From: Massilia agrisoli | GTDB lineage: Bacteria; Pseudomonadota; Gammaproteobacteria; Burkholderiales; Burkholderiaceae_D | Direction of reading: 5' to 3' | Length of the DNA: 64,000 nt | NCBI RefSeq assembly: GCF_020831365.1 | Contig: NZ_JAJHPV010000020.1 | Location: 186,001-250,000 of the forward strand | Part shown: positions 17,211 through 26,484 of the stretch, one piece after another | Numbering within the stretch: the first letter of the stretch is position 1 | Layout: each line of letters starts with the position of its first letter | Translations under genes and position numbers: made by a program | Notes under the pieces: generated by a model | Seen by the model: only the letters and a program-made list of their open reading frames with translations | What the model was told of the DNA's origin: nothing | The model's database searches: none

Positions 17211-18476
17211 TCAGGCGAGCGCGGCTTCCTGCTTTTCAGGCAGCGCAACCTGGTTGTCGACGCTGAACTGGTAATCCTTGAACACGTGCTCGGCCGACAG
17301 GATCTGGTAGCTGCCGTCGGCCAGCTTGTGGGTGGTGTCCTTCAGGCGGTAGGTGTAATGCCCGCAGGTCCAGCAGTTGAAGTTGCGCATGTGCGTGCAC
17401 AGGCAGGTCTTGTCCATGACGACAACCTGGCGGGCATCCGGATTGGCCATCACTTCGCGGTTGTACGAATTGATGTACGAGCAATTGCCAGTGGCGTCGA
17501 GCAGGTAGCCGTAGGACTCGCAGCCAGGGCGGATGCCCGAGCCGATTGCCGGGGTGTTCTTGAGCATGCGCATCGGGTAGCCGGTCGGCGACACGCCGTT
17601 GACGATGATGTCTTCTTCCGACGCCTTGTAGTACTCCTGCTTGACGTTGTCGGGCAGGCCGCACTCGTGGGTGACGGTGAAGCGGGTCGCCACCTGGACG
17701 CCGCCGGCGCCTTTTTCGAGGAAGCTGACGGCGTCGCTGCCGGTAAAGATGCCGCCGGCCGCGATCAGCGGGATGTCGAGGTTTTCCGCGCGCATGAAGG
17801 CATGGATCTCGTCCATGATGGTGTGCAGGTCGTATTCGGCCCAGTCGAGCCCGAAGCCGAGGTGGCCGCCGGCCAGCGGGCCTTCGACGATGATGTAGTC
17901 AGGCAAGCGGTTCAGCTTGGACACCTTGCGCAGGAACAGCTGCAGCGCGCGCACCGACGACACGATGATGCCGAGATAAGCGTCGCGGAAGCGCGGGTGG
18001 TCTTCGATCAGCGCGAACGAGCCCAGGTGCAGGCCGGCCGACATGGTGATGCCGTCGATGCCGGCGTCCAGCGCGGCCGACAGGCGGGTGCGCAAGGTTT
18101 CCTTCGGCGAATTCATGGTCAGCTTTTCCATGCAGTTCACGAAGATCAGGCCATCGCCTTTTTTCGCCGCCATGGTGGCGCCCACGTGCAGGCGGGTTGC
18201 CTCGGCCAGGCGCTCGAGGTCGAACTGCACCACCGCCTTGTCCATGTTGTTGATATTGAACTTGTAGGTCTTGGTCTTGTCTTTGACAAAGGTGGTGTCG
18301 AACTTGCGGTCGGACACATCCTGCACCATCGCATCGGAGATATGGCCGATACCGCCCAGGCGCGCAGCCTCCAGCGCCAGTTCCGAGGTCGAGATATCGA
18401 CACCCATTCCGCCAATCATGATGGGAACATATTCCTTGTTGCCCAGACGCAGGCGGAAATCATCAACACGTTTCAT
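17211..18476 (-). CDS. Nitronate monooxygenase-family flavoprotein
   Basis: A TIM-barrel FMN protein of the 2-nitropropane dioxygenase/nitronate monooxygenase family. Visible are PIMIGGMGVDIST near the N-terminus, IVEGPLAGGHLGFG (catalytic-site region), PLIAAGGIFTGSDAV and GAGGVQVATRF (phosphate-binding loops). At 421 residues it is longer than common members. The extra C-terminal part has a cysteine cluster (CLCTHMRNFNCWTCGH, about residues 362-377) that could bind a metal or Fe-S centre. The enzyme may act on nitronates or on an unknown substrate such as an enoyl compound. Confidence 0.85.
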   Translation of the reverse strand: MKRVDDFRLRLGNKEYVPIMIGGMGVDISTSELALEAARLGGIGHISDAMVQDVSDRKFDTTFVKDKTKTYKFNINNMDKAVVQFDLERLAEATRLHVGATMAAKKGDGLIFVNCMEKLTMNSPKETLRTRLSAALDAGIDGITMSAGLHLGSFALIEDHPRFRDAYLGIIVSSVRALQLFLRKVSKLNRLPDYIIVEGPLAGGHLGFGLDWAEYDLHTIMDEIHAFMRAENLDIPLIAAGGIFTGSDAVSFLEKGAGGVQVATRFTVTHECGLPDNVKQEYYKASEEDIIVNGVSPTGYPMRMLKNTPAIGSGIRPGCESYGYLLDATGNCSYINSYNREVMANPDARQVVVMDKTCLCTHMRNFNCWTCGHYTYRLKDTTHKLADGSYQILSAEHVFKDYQFSVDNQVALPEKQEAALA

Positions 18477-18604
18477 TGCTATCCTTAGACTACCGAGTTT
18501 CCAGGGCGCGTAACACGGCTATCGCGCGTTGCGCACCTTCCATTCTACTCCATGGGCAGGCATGCCCAAAAGCTTCGCTTCCGGGGTGGCTTGGGGAGCG
18601 TTGC

Positions 18605-19090
18605 TTAATCGCGGAAATTGTTAAATTCCAGCGGCATGTCCGGCACATCCTTGCGCAGCATCTGCATGGCGGCCTGCAGGTCGTCGCGCTTGGCGCCGGT
18701 GACGCGCACCGATTCGCCCTGGATGCTGGCCTGCACCTTCATCTTGCTGTCCTTGATCACCTTGACGATCTTCTTGGCGTCCTCGGTCTCGATGCCGTTC
18801 TTCACCTTGATGACCTGCTTGACCTTGTCGCCGCCGATCTTTTCGATCTTGCCTTCGTCGAGGAAGCGGACATCGACCTTGCGCTTGGACATTTTGTTGA
18901 TCAAGACATCGCGTACCTGCGACAGCTGGAAATCGGAATCGGCAAAGGCGGTCAGTTCCGCTTCCTTCTGTTCGACCTTGGCCGAGCTGCCCTTGAAGTC
19001 GAAGCGGGTGGTGATTTCCTTGTTGGTCTGCTCGACCGCATTCTTCACTTCGATCATGTCTGCTTCGGAGACGACGTCAAACGATGGCAT
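18605..19090 (-). CDS. yajQ: YajQ family protein, proposed c-di-GMP effector
   Basis: A 161-residue UPF0234 protein with two ferredoxin-like repeats. Signatures are [19 protein letters not shown] at the N-terminus, [14 protein letters not shown], and the C-terminal [12 protein letters not shown] with [10 protein letters not shown] Xanthomonas homologue binds cyclic di-GMP and acts with a LysR factor, and other members bind nucleotides or RNA. The role here is inferred. It stands alone, with its own upstream region, between the nitronate monooxygenase and the divergent murB. Confidence 0.93.
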   Translation of the reverse strand: MPSFDVVSEADMIEVKNAVEQTNKEITTRFDFKGSSAKVEQKEAELTAFADSDFQLSQVRDVLINKMSKRKVDVRFLDEGKIEKIGGDKVKQVIKVKNGIETEDAKKIVKVIKDSKMKVQASIQGESVRVTGAKRDDLQAAMQMLRKDVPDMPLEFNNFRD

Positions 19091-19196
19091 AGTAGGTTTC
19101 CTCTGTTGTTTTACTTGCTAATTGTAGAATGCCGATATTTTAACGGACAACCGGCTCCCGTCCCGGTCCGGATGCCGGAAAATGTGGCTTGTGTCC

Positions 19197-19202
19197 TATA
19201 AT
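19197..19202 (+). promoter_or_regulatory. -10 box of murB
   Basis: A consensus TATAAT, but with no good -35. The implied transcript starts near 19209, about 16 bases before the ATG at 19225. This excludes the in-frame GTG at 19189 as start. Confidence 0.5.
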
Positions 19203-19224
19203 CGAGCAAAAAATACGGTATCCC

Positions 19225-20253
19225 ATGCACACACGCCTCGCCATCGAACACGATTTCCCGCTCAAGTCCCTCAATACCTTCGGCATCGACGCCAAGGCGC
19301 GCCGCTACCTGCGCGTGGCCGGACCCGCCGACCTGGCCGCCGTGATGGCCGACCCGGCGCTGTCTGCGCTGCCGCGCCTGTTGTTGGGCGGCGGCAGCAA
19401 CGTGCTGCTCACGCGCGACTTCGACGGCCTGGTGCTGCACATGGCCGGCGCCGGCAAGGACATCGTCGGCGACACCGGCACCCATGTGCTGGTGCGCGGC
19501 GCGGCGGGCGAAAACTGGCACGGCTTCGTCCAGTACACGCTGGCGCAGGGCCTGGGCGGGCTGGAGAACATGTCGCTCATCCCCGGCACCCTGGGCGCGG
19601 CGCCGATCCAGAATATCGGGGCGTATGGCGCGGAGATCAAGGACGTATTCCATTCGCTGACGGCGTTCGACATGGCCAGCGGCGCGCTGCGCACGATGAC
19701 GGCCGCCGAGTGCCGCTTCGGCTACCGCGACAGCGTGTTCAAGCACGCCGAAGGGCAGGGCCTGGCGATCATCGACGTCACCTTTGCGCTGCCGCGCAAC
19801 TGGCAGCCGAACCTGCGCTACGCCGAACTGGCGCAGGCGCTGCTCGATGCCGGCATCGAACAGCCTACCGCGCAGCAGGTCAGCGACACCGTGGTGGCGA
19901 TCCGCCGCCGCAAGCTGCCCGACCCGGCGGTCATCGGCAACGCCGGCAGCTTCTTCAAGAACCCGGTGGTCAGCGGCGCCGAATGCGCGCGCTTGCTGGA
20001 GCGGTTTCCGGCGCTGGTGCATCACGCGCAGCCGGACGGCAGCGAGAAGCTGGCCGCGGGCTGGCTGATCGACCAGTGCGGATGGAAGGGCAAACACCTT
20101 GGCGCCGCCGGCGTCTATCCGAAGCAGGCGCTGGTACTGGTCAATAATGGCGGCGCCAGCGGCGCCGACGTGCTGGCGCTGGCGCGCGCCATCCAGGCCG
20201 ACGTGCACGAACGCTACGGCGTCATGCTCGACCCGGAACCGGTGTTCGTCTAG
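19225..20253 (+). CDS. murB: UDP-N-acetylenolpyruvoylglucosamine reductase
   Basis: FAD-dependent enzyme that reduces UDP-GlcNAc-enolpyruvate to UDP-MurNAc, the second committed step of peptidoglycan precursor synthesis. FAD-binding and active-site motifs are LLLGGGSNVLLT, GGLENMSLIPGTLGAAPIQN and IGAYGAEI; FGYRDSVFK and AGSFFKNPVV (catalytic Ser) follow. The C-terminal AAGWLIDQCGWKG is typical of type I MurB. With the start at 19225 the length is 342 residues, the same as E. coli MurB. It converges with wspR. Confidence 0.95.
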   Translation: MHTRLAIEHDFPLKSLNTFGIDAKARRYLRVAGPADLAAVMADPALSALPRLLLGGGSNVLLTRDFDGLVLHMAGAGKDIVGDTGTHVLVRGAAGENWHGFVQYTLAQGLGGLENMSLIPGTLGAAPIQNIGAYGAEIKDVFHSLTAFDMASGALRTMTAAECRFGYRDSVFKHAEGQGLAIIDVTFALPRNWQPNLRYAELAQALLDAGIEQPTAQQVSDTVVAIRRRKLPDPAVIGNAGSFFKNPVVSGAECARLLERFPALVHHAQPDGSEKLAAGWLIDQCGWKGKHLGAAGVYPKQALVLVNNGGASGADVLALARAIQADVHERYGVMLDPEPVFV

Positions 20254-20259
20254 CCGCGC

Positions 20260-21279
20260 TTAAACGGGCGCGAGGCAAACCCTGTTGCGTCCGTCCGACT
20301 TGGCAGCGTACAGGGCCTTGTCGGCGCGTGCCATCAATTCTTCCACCGAGCTCTCCGGGCCGGGCACCACCGTCGCCACGCCGATCGACATGGTCACCAC
20401 GTCGCCCACCGCCGCGCCGGTGTTGTCGATCGCCAGCGCCTCGAGATGGCTGCGGCAGGCTTCGGCGATCAGCATCGCACCGGCCGAATCGGTATCGGGC
20501 AGCACGATCGCAAACTCCTCGCCGCCGTAGCGCACCGCCAGGTCGGCCGGGCGCTTCAGGTGTTCGGTCAGGATCGCGGCGGCTTTTTTCAGGCACATGT
20601 CGCCGGCCTGGTGGCCGAAGGTGTCATTATGGTGCTTGAAGCAGTCGATATCGCACATCAGCAGCGACAGCGGCTTGCGTTCGCGCTGGCCGCGCTGCCA
20701 TTCGACCGGCAGCACCTCGTCGAATCGGCGGCGGTTGCCGATGCCGGTCAGGCCGTCGAGGGCGGCCAGCTTCTGCAGTTCGATATTTGCGTCGGCCAGC
20801 CGCTGCTGGCTCTCGCGCAGGAAGCGGAACGCCTCGTCGCGCTGCAGGCGGCTGATGTGGCCCGACGAGTGGTAGCGCACCCGCGCCAGCAGTTCGAGCC
20901 GGTCCGGCAGCTTCACCACGTAGTCGTTGGCGCCGACCGCGAAGCTGTGCGCCTTGAGCTTGGCGTCGTCCTTGGCCGACAAGACGATGACCGGCACCGG
21001 CGCCAGCGAGGGCTGCTGGCGGTAAGCCTGGATCAGGGCGAAGCCGTCGATGTCGGGCATCACCAGGTCCTGCAGGATCACGGTCGGCTGCATCATCACG
21101 GCGGTTTCCACCGCAACCGCGGCATTGCTCACGTAGTGGAATTCGATGTCAGGATGGCCGTCGAGCATGCGCCGCACCGCTTCGATGATGATCAGCTGGT
21201 CATCCACCAGCAGCACCCTTACCTTGAAATGCGTGACGTTCGAATCCTGCTGGGTGCTGCCCTGGTTATCTTCTGACAT
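20260..21279 (-). CDS. wspR: WspR: response-regulator diguanylate cyclase
   Basis: Output of the Wsp surface-sensing pathway: a receiver domain (about 18-135, phosphoacceptor Asp71 in ILQDLVMP) joined by a helical stalk to a GGDEF domain. The active site is GGEEF (252-256) and the inhibitory site is RPAD (243-246), so the cyclase should be active and product-inhibited. Phosphorylation by WspE is expected to drive clustering and c-di-GMP synthesis. The ATG at 21279 gives 339 residues; a TTG two codons earlier is possible. It is separated from wspF by 39 bases, the only loose junction in the operon. Confidence 0.94.
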   Translation of the reverse strand: MSEDNQGSTQQDSNVTHFKVRVLLVDDQLIIIEAVRRMLDGHPDIEFHYVSNAAVAVETAVMMQPTVILQDLVMPDIDGFALIQAYRQQPSLAPVPVIVLSAKDDAKLKAHSFAVGANDYVVKLPDRLELLARVRYHSSGHISRLQRDEAFRFLRESQQRLADANIELQKLAALDGLTGIGNRRRFDEVLPVEWQRGQRERKPLSLLMCDIDCFKHHNDTFGHQAGDMCLKKAAAILTEHLKRPADLAVRYGGEEFAIVLPDTDSAGAMLIAEACRSHLEALAIDNTGAAVGDVVTMSIGVATVVPGPESSVEELMARADKALYAAKSDGRNRVCLAPV

Positions 21280-21318
21280 GCTCAACTTTGTGATGGCGCC
21301 GCCTGCGCGGGACCGTAT

Positions 21319-22335
21319 TTATAATCTGACGCCAATTTTACTGCGGATGGCGCGTGCAATCCCATCGAGGGACAGAATATTCTGCGCCGCGCCCAGGTCG
21401 GCCGCCGCGCGCGGCATGCCGTAGACGGCGCTGGACGCTTCGTCCTGGCTGATGGTGGACTTGCCGGAGGCGCGCATGGCGAGCAGGCCGGCGGCGCCAT
21501 CGCGCCCCATACCAGTCAGCAGCACCCCGGTCGCCGGGCCGGTCCAGTGCTGGGCCACGCAGCGGAAAAACACGTCGACCGACGGCCGGTAGGCGTAGTC
21601 GCGCGGGTTGGCGTCATAGTGCAGGCGCCCGCCCGGCCCGAGCAGCAAGTGGTCGTTGGTCATGGCCACCTGCACGGTGCCGGGCGCCAGCCTGTCGCCG
21701 TCGACCACCACCTGCACCGGCAACGCCAGCTGGTCGCCGAGCCAGCGTGCGAACTGCGGTGCGAAGTGGGCGTCGATATGCTGGACGATGACGATGGCAG
21801 TGCCAGCCGGCGGCTGCCAGCCAGCCAGGATGCTTGCGATGGCAGCCGGTCCCCCGGTCGAGGCGCCGATCGCCAGCAGGTGGCTGACGGCGCCGTTGTC
21901 GGCGGCCGCGGCGGGGGCGGCCCGCGCCGCCGCCGTGTCGGTGCGGCTCACGCGCAGCAGCTTGCCGATGGTTTTGATCTTCGCCAGCAGTTCGGCGTCG
22001 CCGCCGCTGCCGCGCAACACTGGCGTGGCCGTCACGTCGAGCGCCCCGGCGCCCATCGCGCGAAATACCGCGCTGACGCTGTCCTGCGGCTGGCCGGTGA
22101 CGATCAGGATCGCGCACGGCGACTTTTCCATGATCTGGCGGGTCGCTTCGACGCCATCGAGCTCCGGCATGTTCAGGTCCATCAGCACCAGGTCGGGACG
22201 GTTGTCGGCGCACATGCGCACCGCCTCCAGGCCGGTGCGGGCGATCCACAGCACCTGGTGTTCGCTGGTGCTGGCGACAACGCGCCGCAGCGCTTCGGCC
22301 GCCATGGCGACGTCGTTGGCGATGCCGATCTTCAT
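21319..22335 (-). CDS. wspF: WspF: CheB-type methylesterase
   Basis: Removes methyl groups from the WspA receptor and so dampens signalling; in Pseudomonas its loss gives constitutive WspR activation and wrinkly colonies. A receiver domain (1-120, LVLMDLNMPELDG) is followed by a catalytic domain with the Ser-His-Asp set in AIGASTGGPAAI, IVQHIDAHFAPQFA and TGMGRDGAAGLLAM. 338 residues. The start overlaps the wspE stop by four bases (ATGA). Confidence 0.93.
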   Translation of the reverse strand: MKIGIANDVAMAAEALRRVVASTSEHQVLWIARTGLEAVRMCADNRPDLVLMDLNMPELDGVEATRQIMEKSPCAILIVTGQPQDSVSAVFRAMGAGALDVTATPVLRGSGGDAELLAKIKTIGKLLRVSRTDTAAARAAPAAAADNGAVSHLLAIGASTGGPAAIASILAGWQPPAGTAIVIVQHIDAHFAPQFARWLGDQLALPVQVVVDGDRLAPGTVQVAMTNDHLLLGPGGRLHYDANPRDYAYRPSVDVFFRCVAQHWTGPATGVLLTGMGRDGAAGLLAMRASGKSTISQDEASSAVYGMPRAAADLGAAQNILSLDGIARAIRSKIGVRL

Positions 22336-24584
22336 ATCGTCGGGTCTCCGATCAGGTCGAACACCGCGTCGAGCAAGGTCTCGTCGTGGAAGCTGCCTTT
22401 GGTCAGGTAGTAGTCGGCGCCGGCCGCCATGCCGCGCGCGCGGTCTTCCGGCCGGTCCTTGTACGACACGATCATCACCGGCAGCTTGTGCAGGTCGATA
22501 TCCTTGCGGATCAGCGCGACCAGTTCGACGCCATCCATGCGCGGCATGTCGACGTCGGTGATGACCAGGTCGTAGGCGCCGCTGCGCACCGCGTTCCAGC
22601 CGTCCATGCCGTCGATCGCCACATCGACCTGGTAGCCGCGCCCGAGCAGCAGCTTGCGCTCCATCTCGCGTACCGTCAGCGAGTCGTCCACCACCAGCAC
22701 GCGGCGGCTGCGGCGCCGCTCGGTGCTGCCGGCGCCCGACAGCTTGTGCAGGCCACCGGCATGGAGCAGCTTGTCGATCGACAGCAGCAGGTCGGCCACG
22801 TCGAGGATCAGCACCGGAGAGCCGTCGTCGAGCAGGGCGGCGGCGCTGATGTCGCGCATCTTGCCGAAAATCGGATCGAGCGCCTGCACCGCCAGGCTGT
22901 GTTCGCCGCGGATGGCGTCGACCACCAGCGCGTAGCGCCGCTGGCCGCTGCCGATCACCAGTACCGCCAGTTCGTCGCCGCCGGGCTCCATCTGGCCCAG
23001 CTCCAGCACTTGCGCCGCCGGCACCAGGCCAAGATGCTCGCCGCCGCCGGCATCGAAGAACTGCTTGTTTTCCAGGGTGCTGATACCTGACTGGGGGACC
23101 TTCAGCACCCGTTCGACCTTGACGATCGGGATGGCGTAGGCTTCGCCCTGCACGTCGAACACCAGTGCGCGCACGATCGACTGGGTCAGCGGCAGCGTGA
23201 TCGAGGTGCGGAAACCGACGCCCGGCTGCGACTCAAGGCGTACGCTGCCGTTCTGTTCGCGGATCACCTGCTGGACGATGTCGAGGCCGACGCCGCGCCC
23301 GGAGATCGCGCTGGCCGTTTCCTTCAGGCTGAACGCGGGCAGGAACAGGAACTCCAGCAGTTCCGCCGACGACATCGCCGCCGCCATGGCGTCGCTGGCC
23401 ATGCCGCGCGCGACCACGTTGGCGCGGATGCGATCGAGGTCGACCCCGCGCCCGTCGTCGCTGATTTCGATGTTGAGCATGCCGGCGCGGTGGCGCGCTT
23501 CCAGCCGGATCGTGCCGGACGCCGGCTTGCCGGCGTCCATGCGTTCGACCGCCGTTTCCATGCCGTGGTCGACGGCATTGCGCAGCATGTGGTTCAGCGG
23601 GCTTTCGATCCGGGACAGGATGTCGCGGTCGACCAGCGTCTCCTCGCCTTCGATGATCAGCTGGGCGTCCTTGCCGAGGCTGCGCGCCAGGTCGCGCACC
23701 ATGCGCGGGAAGGCGTGCACGCCGTCGCGGAAAGGCCTCATGCGCAATGCCAGCACCTCCTCGACCAGCGCCGCCGACACGCCCAGCACGCGCCGTTCGT
23801 AGCCCTCGATGTCGGCCATATGATCGATCACGAACTGCTTCAGCGGGGCGGTCTTGTGCAGCAGCTGCGACGAACGCTCGACCAGCGCCGCGTCGCCGCT
23901 GCGCATGACGGCCTCGTGCAGCTGTTCGATCGCCTGCAGCACAGCCGACTGGTGGCGCTTGTGGCGCTGCAGCGATTCCACCAGCGGCCGCATCTGGTGG
24001 GCGTTGATGCGCGATTCGCTGGCCAGTGCCAGCAGCTGGTCGTAGTTCTGGCTCGCGCGCGGCGCCTGCGGCTGCTGGGCCTGCGGAGCTGGCGCTGCTT
24101 CGGCAGGCGCGGGCGGAGCGGGCGGCGTGGGCGCCGCAGCCGGGGGCGGCAGCGAAGGCGCCGACTGCACGGACGCGATGCCGGCAATGGCCGCGATCGC
24201 GGTCGTGACGGCGTTTGCGTTCTGCGCCATCCAGCTGTCGATGCTGGCGTCGGTCAGCGCCGCGAACTGCATGATCAGGTCGACGCCCGACAGCAGCACG
24301 TCGATGCGCGCCGGAGTCAGTTCAAGCCGCCCCGCCTGGGCCGCGACGAAAGCGTCCTCCATCGCATGTGCAACCTGCACCGCGACGTCGAGGTTGACGA
24401 TGGCGGCGGCGCCCTTGATCGAATGCGCGGCCCGCATCAGCACGTCGATCGCCTCAAGGCTTACGGCGCCGCGCTCCATCGCCAGCAGCCCGTCGGTGAG
24501 CGTGCGCGCCTGGCCCTCCGCCTCCATGCGGAACAGGTCGAGCATCGAGAACTGGCTCAGGTCGCCGTAGGGGGGCTGGCTCAT
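22332..24584 (-). CDS. wspE: WspE: hybrid CheA-type histidine kinase with receiver
   Basis: A 750-residue kinase: P1 phosphotransfer domain with phosphosite in LMRAAHSIKGAAAI (His54); a proline/alanine-rich linker (about 135-185); a dimerisation region; an ATPase core with NHMLRNAVDHGME, SDDGRGVDLD and SGRGVGLDIV; a CheW-like domain (about 470-600); and a C-terminal receiver (about 630-750, LVITDVDMPRMDG). It phosphorylates WspR and WspF. Four-base ATGA overlaps with both neighbours. Confidence 0.94.
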   Translation of the reverse strand: MSQPPYGDLSQFSMLDLFRMEAEGQARTLTDGLLAMERGAVSLEAIDVLMRAAHSIKGAAAIVNLDVAVQVAHAMEDAFVAAQAGRLELTPARIDVLLSGVDLIMQFAALTDASIDSWMAQNANAVTTAIAAIAGIASVQSAPSLPPPAAAPTPPAPPAPAEAAPAPQAQQPQAPRASQNYDQLLALASESRINAHQMRPLVESLQRHKRHQSAVLQAIEQLHEAVMRSGDAALVERSSQLLHKTAPLKQFVIDHMADIEGYERRVLGVSAALVEEVLALRMRPFRDGVHAFPRMVRDLARSLGKDAQLIIEGEETLVDRDILSRIESPLNHMLRNAVDHGMETAVERMDAGKPASGTIRLEARHRAGMLNIEISDDGRGVDLDRIRANVVARGMASDAMAAAMSSAELLEFLFLPAFSLKETASAISGRGVGLDIVQQVIREQNGSVRLESQPGVGFRTSITLPLTQSIVRALVFDVQGEAYAIPIVKVERVLKVPQSGISTLENKQFFDAGGGEHLGLVPAAQVLELGQMEPGGDELAVLVIGSGQRRYALVVDAIRGEHSLAVQALDPIFGKMRDISAAALLDDGSPVLILDVADLLLSIDKLLHAGGLHKLSGAGSTERRRSRRVLVVDDSLTVREMERKLLLGRGYQVDVAIDGMDGWNAVRSGAYDLVITDVDMPRMDGVELVALIRKDIDLHKLPVMIVSYKDRPEDRARGMAAGADYYLTKGSFHDETLLDAVFDLIGDPTI

Positions 24585-25237
24585 CGCAATAGCCTCGTCA
24601 TCTGGTGTCCGATCAATGAGGCGTCGAGCACGCCGATGTGCATGTCCTCGCGGCTGGCCACGCCCAGCAGGAAGCGCTCCAGACCGCGGTTGATGGTGGC
24701 CGCAGGCGGGGTCAGGCCTGCCGAGGCGTAGCGCACGATGCCGTACAGGTCAGCCACCGGCAGCGCAAAGGACTGGTTTTCCCAGTCCACCACCAGCAGG
24801 CGCGCGAAAGTGTGGCGGCCGGCCCGGGCTGGCGCGTCGCGTTCGTCGATGCCCAGCAGCGCCGCCAGCGAGATGGCGGGCACCAGCTTGCCGCCGACGT
24901 TCACGATGCCCGCCAGCCCGTTTCCGCCGCGGTGCGGCAGCCGGTGGGCCGGTGCCTGCGGCGCCACTTGCGACACCATCGCCGTTGGCAGCGCGAGCCA
25001 CTCGCGGCCAATGCGAAACGCCAGTGCCGACGTGTCGCTGGCATCGCCCGCCGCCACCGGCTGGCGCAGCAGGGCGGCCCATTCGGCGCGGTAGTCGTCG
25101 CCGACAGGGCGCTGCAGGTTGCGCTGGGCGGCGCCGGCATAGACATCGCAGTTGCGGCAGTGGACGACCGGCGCGAGCTTGTCGCAGCTCTTGTCGCCCG
25201 CCACGCCGACCTGGTTCCAGCAGCTGGTCTCGTTCAT
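24581..25237 (-). CDS. wspD: WspD: CheW-like scaffold with N-terminal Cys motif
   Basis: A 218-residue CheW-domain adaptor that links WspE to WspA. The N-terminal 40 residues carry spaced cysteines (SCWNQVGVAGDKSCDKL, then VVHCRNCDVY): Cys6, Cys18, Cys27 and Cys30. This segment resembles WspD proteins elsewhere and is absent from ordinary CheW. The CheW fold follows (LAFRIGREWLALPTAMVSQV, LAGIVNVGGKLVPAISL). Four-base overlaps on both sides. Confidence 0.9.
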   Translation of the reverse strand: MNETSCWNQVGVAGDKSCDKLAPVVHCRNCDVYAGAAQRNLQRPVGDDYRAEWAALLRQPVAAGDASDTSALAFRIGREWLALPTAMVSQVAPQAPAHRLPHRGGNGLAGIVNVGGKLVPAISLAALLGIDERDAPARAGRHTFARLLVVDWENQSFALPVADLYGIVRYASAGLTPPAATINRGLERFLLGVASREDMHIGVLDASLIGHQMTRLLR

Positions 25238-26484
25238 GGCCTTCCTTTGCGCGCGCCGTCATTGGCGCGCTGGTAGACCCGCGCGGCGCGCTGGCGCAAG
25301 GCGTCGGACTGCGCCGCGTCGCCCCGTTCGCGCGCCAGCAACGCCAGGTGGCACAAGGCTTCGTAATGGTCGGGCTTCAGGTAGACGCAGCGGCGCCAGT
25401 AGCCCTCGGCCGCGGGCAGGTCGCCGCTGCACTCGCTGGTCAGCCCGAGGATGAAGTAGGCGTCGGCCGCATCCGGTGCGGTCTCCAGCACGCGTTTGCA
25501 GGCGGCGGCCGCAGCGGCATGGTCGCCCTGGTCGGCCTGCTTGCGCGCCTGCGCCAGGGCCGCGCCGGCATCGAGGGTGGCCGGGGCAGGGGCGGGCTGG
25601 CGCTGCGGCTGCGGCTTGCGCTGGGGCGCCGCGGCAACGGCGGCGCGGGGCGCTGGCGGGCGCGCCGGGCGTGCTGGCGCCGCCGGTGCGCGCGCCGCCG
25701 GCGCCGGCGCAGCAGGCGCCTCGACTGCCTTCTGCAACGCAAACGCATTGGCCACGCGCAGGGAGGAAAATCCATAGCGGCAGTAGGTCGGCACCTCCGC
25801 ATAGCCGGCGAACAGCACGCCGCCGTCGGCCAGCAACGCATGCAGCCGCGCGATTGCCGCGGCGGCGGTCGGCTCGTCGAAATAGATCAGCAGGTTGCGG
25901 CAAAAGACCACGTCGTAGCGGCCGCCGGCGGCCAGGTCGCTGGCCAGCAGATTGCCCTGGCTGAAGCTGACTTGGGCGCGCACTTCCTCATTGATCTGGA
26001 ACTCGTTGCCGACGGCGGTGAAGTAGCGTTCGCGAAACGCCAGGTTGGCGCCGCGGAAGGCATTGCGGGTGTAGCGCCCGCGCCGTGCGCGCTGCAGCGC
26101 CACTTCCGACAGGTCGATCGCATCGATGCGGAACAAGGCTGGCGCGACGCCGGCGTCGCGCAGCGCCATCGCCATCGAATAAGGTTCTTCGCCGCCGGCG
26201 CAGGGCACCGACAGGATGCGTACCGACCGTCCCGGCGACGCCGCCAGGCGGCGCTGGACAAACGCCACCGCGGCGCTGAATGCATCGGCGTCGCGGAACA
26301 TCCACGACTCGGGCACGACCAGCAGTTCGATCAACGCGCGCATCTCGGCGGGCGTGATGTTGGCGGCGTAAGCGGAAGCGTCGGCCTCGCCGCATTCGGC
26401 CATGCGGCGGCCCACGGCGCGGTCGATCACCACCGCGCTCAGGTCGAGCCCGGTCTGCTGGCGCACCAGGTCGCGGATGCTCAT
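25234..26484 (-). CDS. wspC: WspC: CheR-type methyltransferase with TPR tail
   Basis: SAM-dependent glutamate O-methyltransferase of the WspA receptor. The CheR domain (about 1-265) has RILSVPCAGGEEPYSMAMAL (SAM loop), IDAIDLSEVAL and YDVVFCRNLLIYF. A long Ala/Pro-rich linker (about 275-320) leads to tetratricopeptide repeats at the C-terminus (ADAYFILGLTSECSGDLPAA). 416 residues. Its start overlaps the wspB stop by four bases. Confidence 0.93.
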   Translation of the reverse strand: MSIRDLVRQQTGLDLSAVVIDRAVGRRMAECGEADASAYAANITPAEMRALIELLVVPESWMFRDADAFSAAVAFVQRRLAASPGRSVRILSVPCAGGEEPYSMAMALRDAGVAPALFRIDAIDLSEVALQRARRGRYTRNAFRGANLAFRERYFTAVGNEFQINEEVRAQVSFSQGNLLASDLAAGGRYDVVFCRNLLIYFDEPTAAAAIARLHALLADGGVLFAGYAEVPTYCRYGFSSLRVANAFALQKAVEAPAAPAPAARAPAAPARPARPPAPRAAVAAAPQRKPQPQRQPAPAPATLDAGAALAQARKQADQGDHAAAAAACKRVLETAPDAADAYFILGLTSECSGDLPAAEGYWRRCVYLKPDHYEALCHLALLARERGDAAQSDALRQRAARVYQRANDGARKGRP

